64,000 nucleotides of DNA from Actibacterium atlanticum (GTDB lineage: Bacteria > Pseudomonadota > Alphaproteobacteria > Rhodobacterales > Rhodobacteraceae), in assembly GCF_000671395.1 (NCBI RefSeq), contig NZ_AQQY01000004.1, positions 124,001-188,000 on the forward strand, written 5' to 3'. Under the pieces are notes generated by a model. The model was not told the DNA's origin and made no database searches. It saw only the letters and a program-made list of their open reading frames with translations. Position numbers and translations under genes: made by a program. Each line of letters opens with the position of its first letter. Position 1 is the stretch's first letter. This document shows, piece after piece, positions 63,958 to 64,000 of the stretch.

Positions 63958-64000
63958 GGCCGTACCTCCTCAAAACAAGAGGACGGTTTCAGGTAATCTG

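Larger units (their letters stand above)
57551..64000. mobile_element. Tn7-like transposon (TnsA/TniA/TniB/TniQ type), right end beyond the window
   Basis: Four core genes lie in the Tn7 order and orientation: endonuclease TnsA nearest the right side, then the DDE transposase, the AAA+ ATPase and TniQ, all overlapping. As in Tn7, the tnsA-proximal end would be the right end, a little past 64000. The left boundary is uncertain and probably lies between 57115 and 57551. No target-site duplication or terminal repeats can be confirmed because one end is missing. No CRISPR array or Cas gene is present. Confidence 0.7.

Noticed and set aside
57551-64000. CRISPR-associated Tn7-like transposon
   Set aside because: No Cas gene or array is present in the window, and TniQ is long, like the site-specific TnsD type.

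Overview
This window looks like chromosomal DNA from an alphaproteobacterium of the Rhodobacterales, most likely the Roseobacter group. The evidence is a CcrM-type GANTC methyltransferase with GANTC sites in its own leader, TRAP-free sulfonate-type ABC operons, an RTX exoprotein, a bioBFDAGC operon, a nadABC operon, an imelysin iron locus, homologues of the gene transfer agent (GTA) head-spike genes, and the many ATGA and TAATG gene overlaps typical of this order. All assignments come from reading translated sequence and motifs; no database search was run.

Layout. 1-5.3 kb: a truncated secreted protein, ccrM, rnhB, a His-rich secreted protein with two Cys repeats, a small secreted protein, a two-TM protein with a C-terminal winged helix, and a capsule-type glycan protein. 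5.5-11.0 kb: an operon for an M20 hydrolase, a taurine-like permease and binding protein, and an AtzF-like amidase, with a divergent LysR gene. 11.0-21.8 kb: about thirteen genes, all on the minus strand and mostly overlapping. In transcription order they encode a DUF971 protein, an AprA-like flavoprotein, an AprB-like ferredoxin, a HEAT-repeat protein, an NrtA/SsuA-like binding protein, a permease, an unknown membrane protein, an ABC ATPase, SCO1, PCuAC, a dihaem cytochrome c, a Crp/Fnr regulator and a YeiH exporter. I consider this the best candidate for an undescribed system: uptake and oxidation of an unknown (probably sulfur-containing) solute with respiratory coupling. A divergent fdxA-fpr pair may exchange electrons with it.

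24-36.6 kb is a surface-glycan locus (manC, phosphomannomutase, two GT4 glycosyltransferases, Wzy-like and Wzx-like membrane proteins and four sulfotransferases). It appears to make a sulfated exopolysaccharide or capsule. Two genes resembling GTA head-spike base and fibre are embedded in it. It ends close to a tRNA-Arg(CCT) gene. 37-41.4 kb holds a LacI regulator and a 1035-residue RTX protein with four 79-residue tandem repeats. 41.4-46.4 kb holds an imelysin/dihaem/imelysin/DUF1513 iron locus, preceded by two copies of a likely iron operator. 46.6-57.1 kb is core metabolism: glpK, nadABC and a complete late biotin operon.

57.5-64 kb is most of a Tn7-like transposon (tnsA, tnsB/tniA, tnsC/tniB, tniQ). 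A metallophosphoesterase gene starts one base after the tniQ stop codon, and a strong terminator follows it. The right end lies beyond the window; the left end is not resolved.
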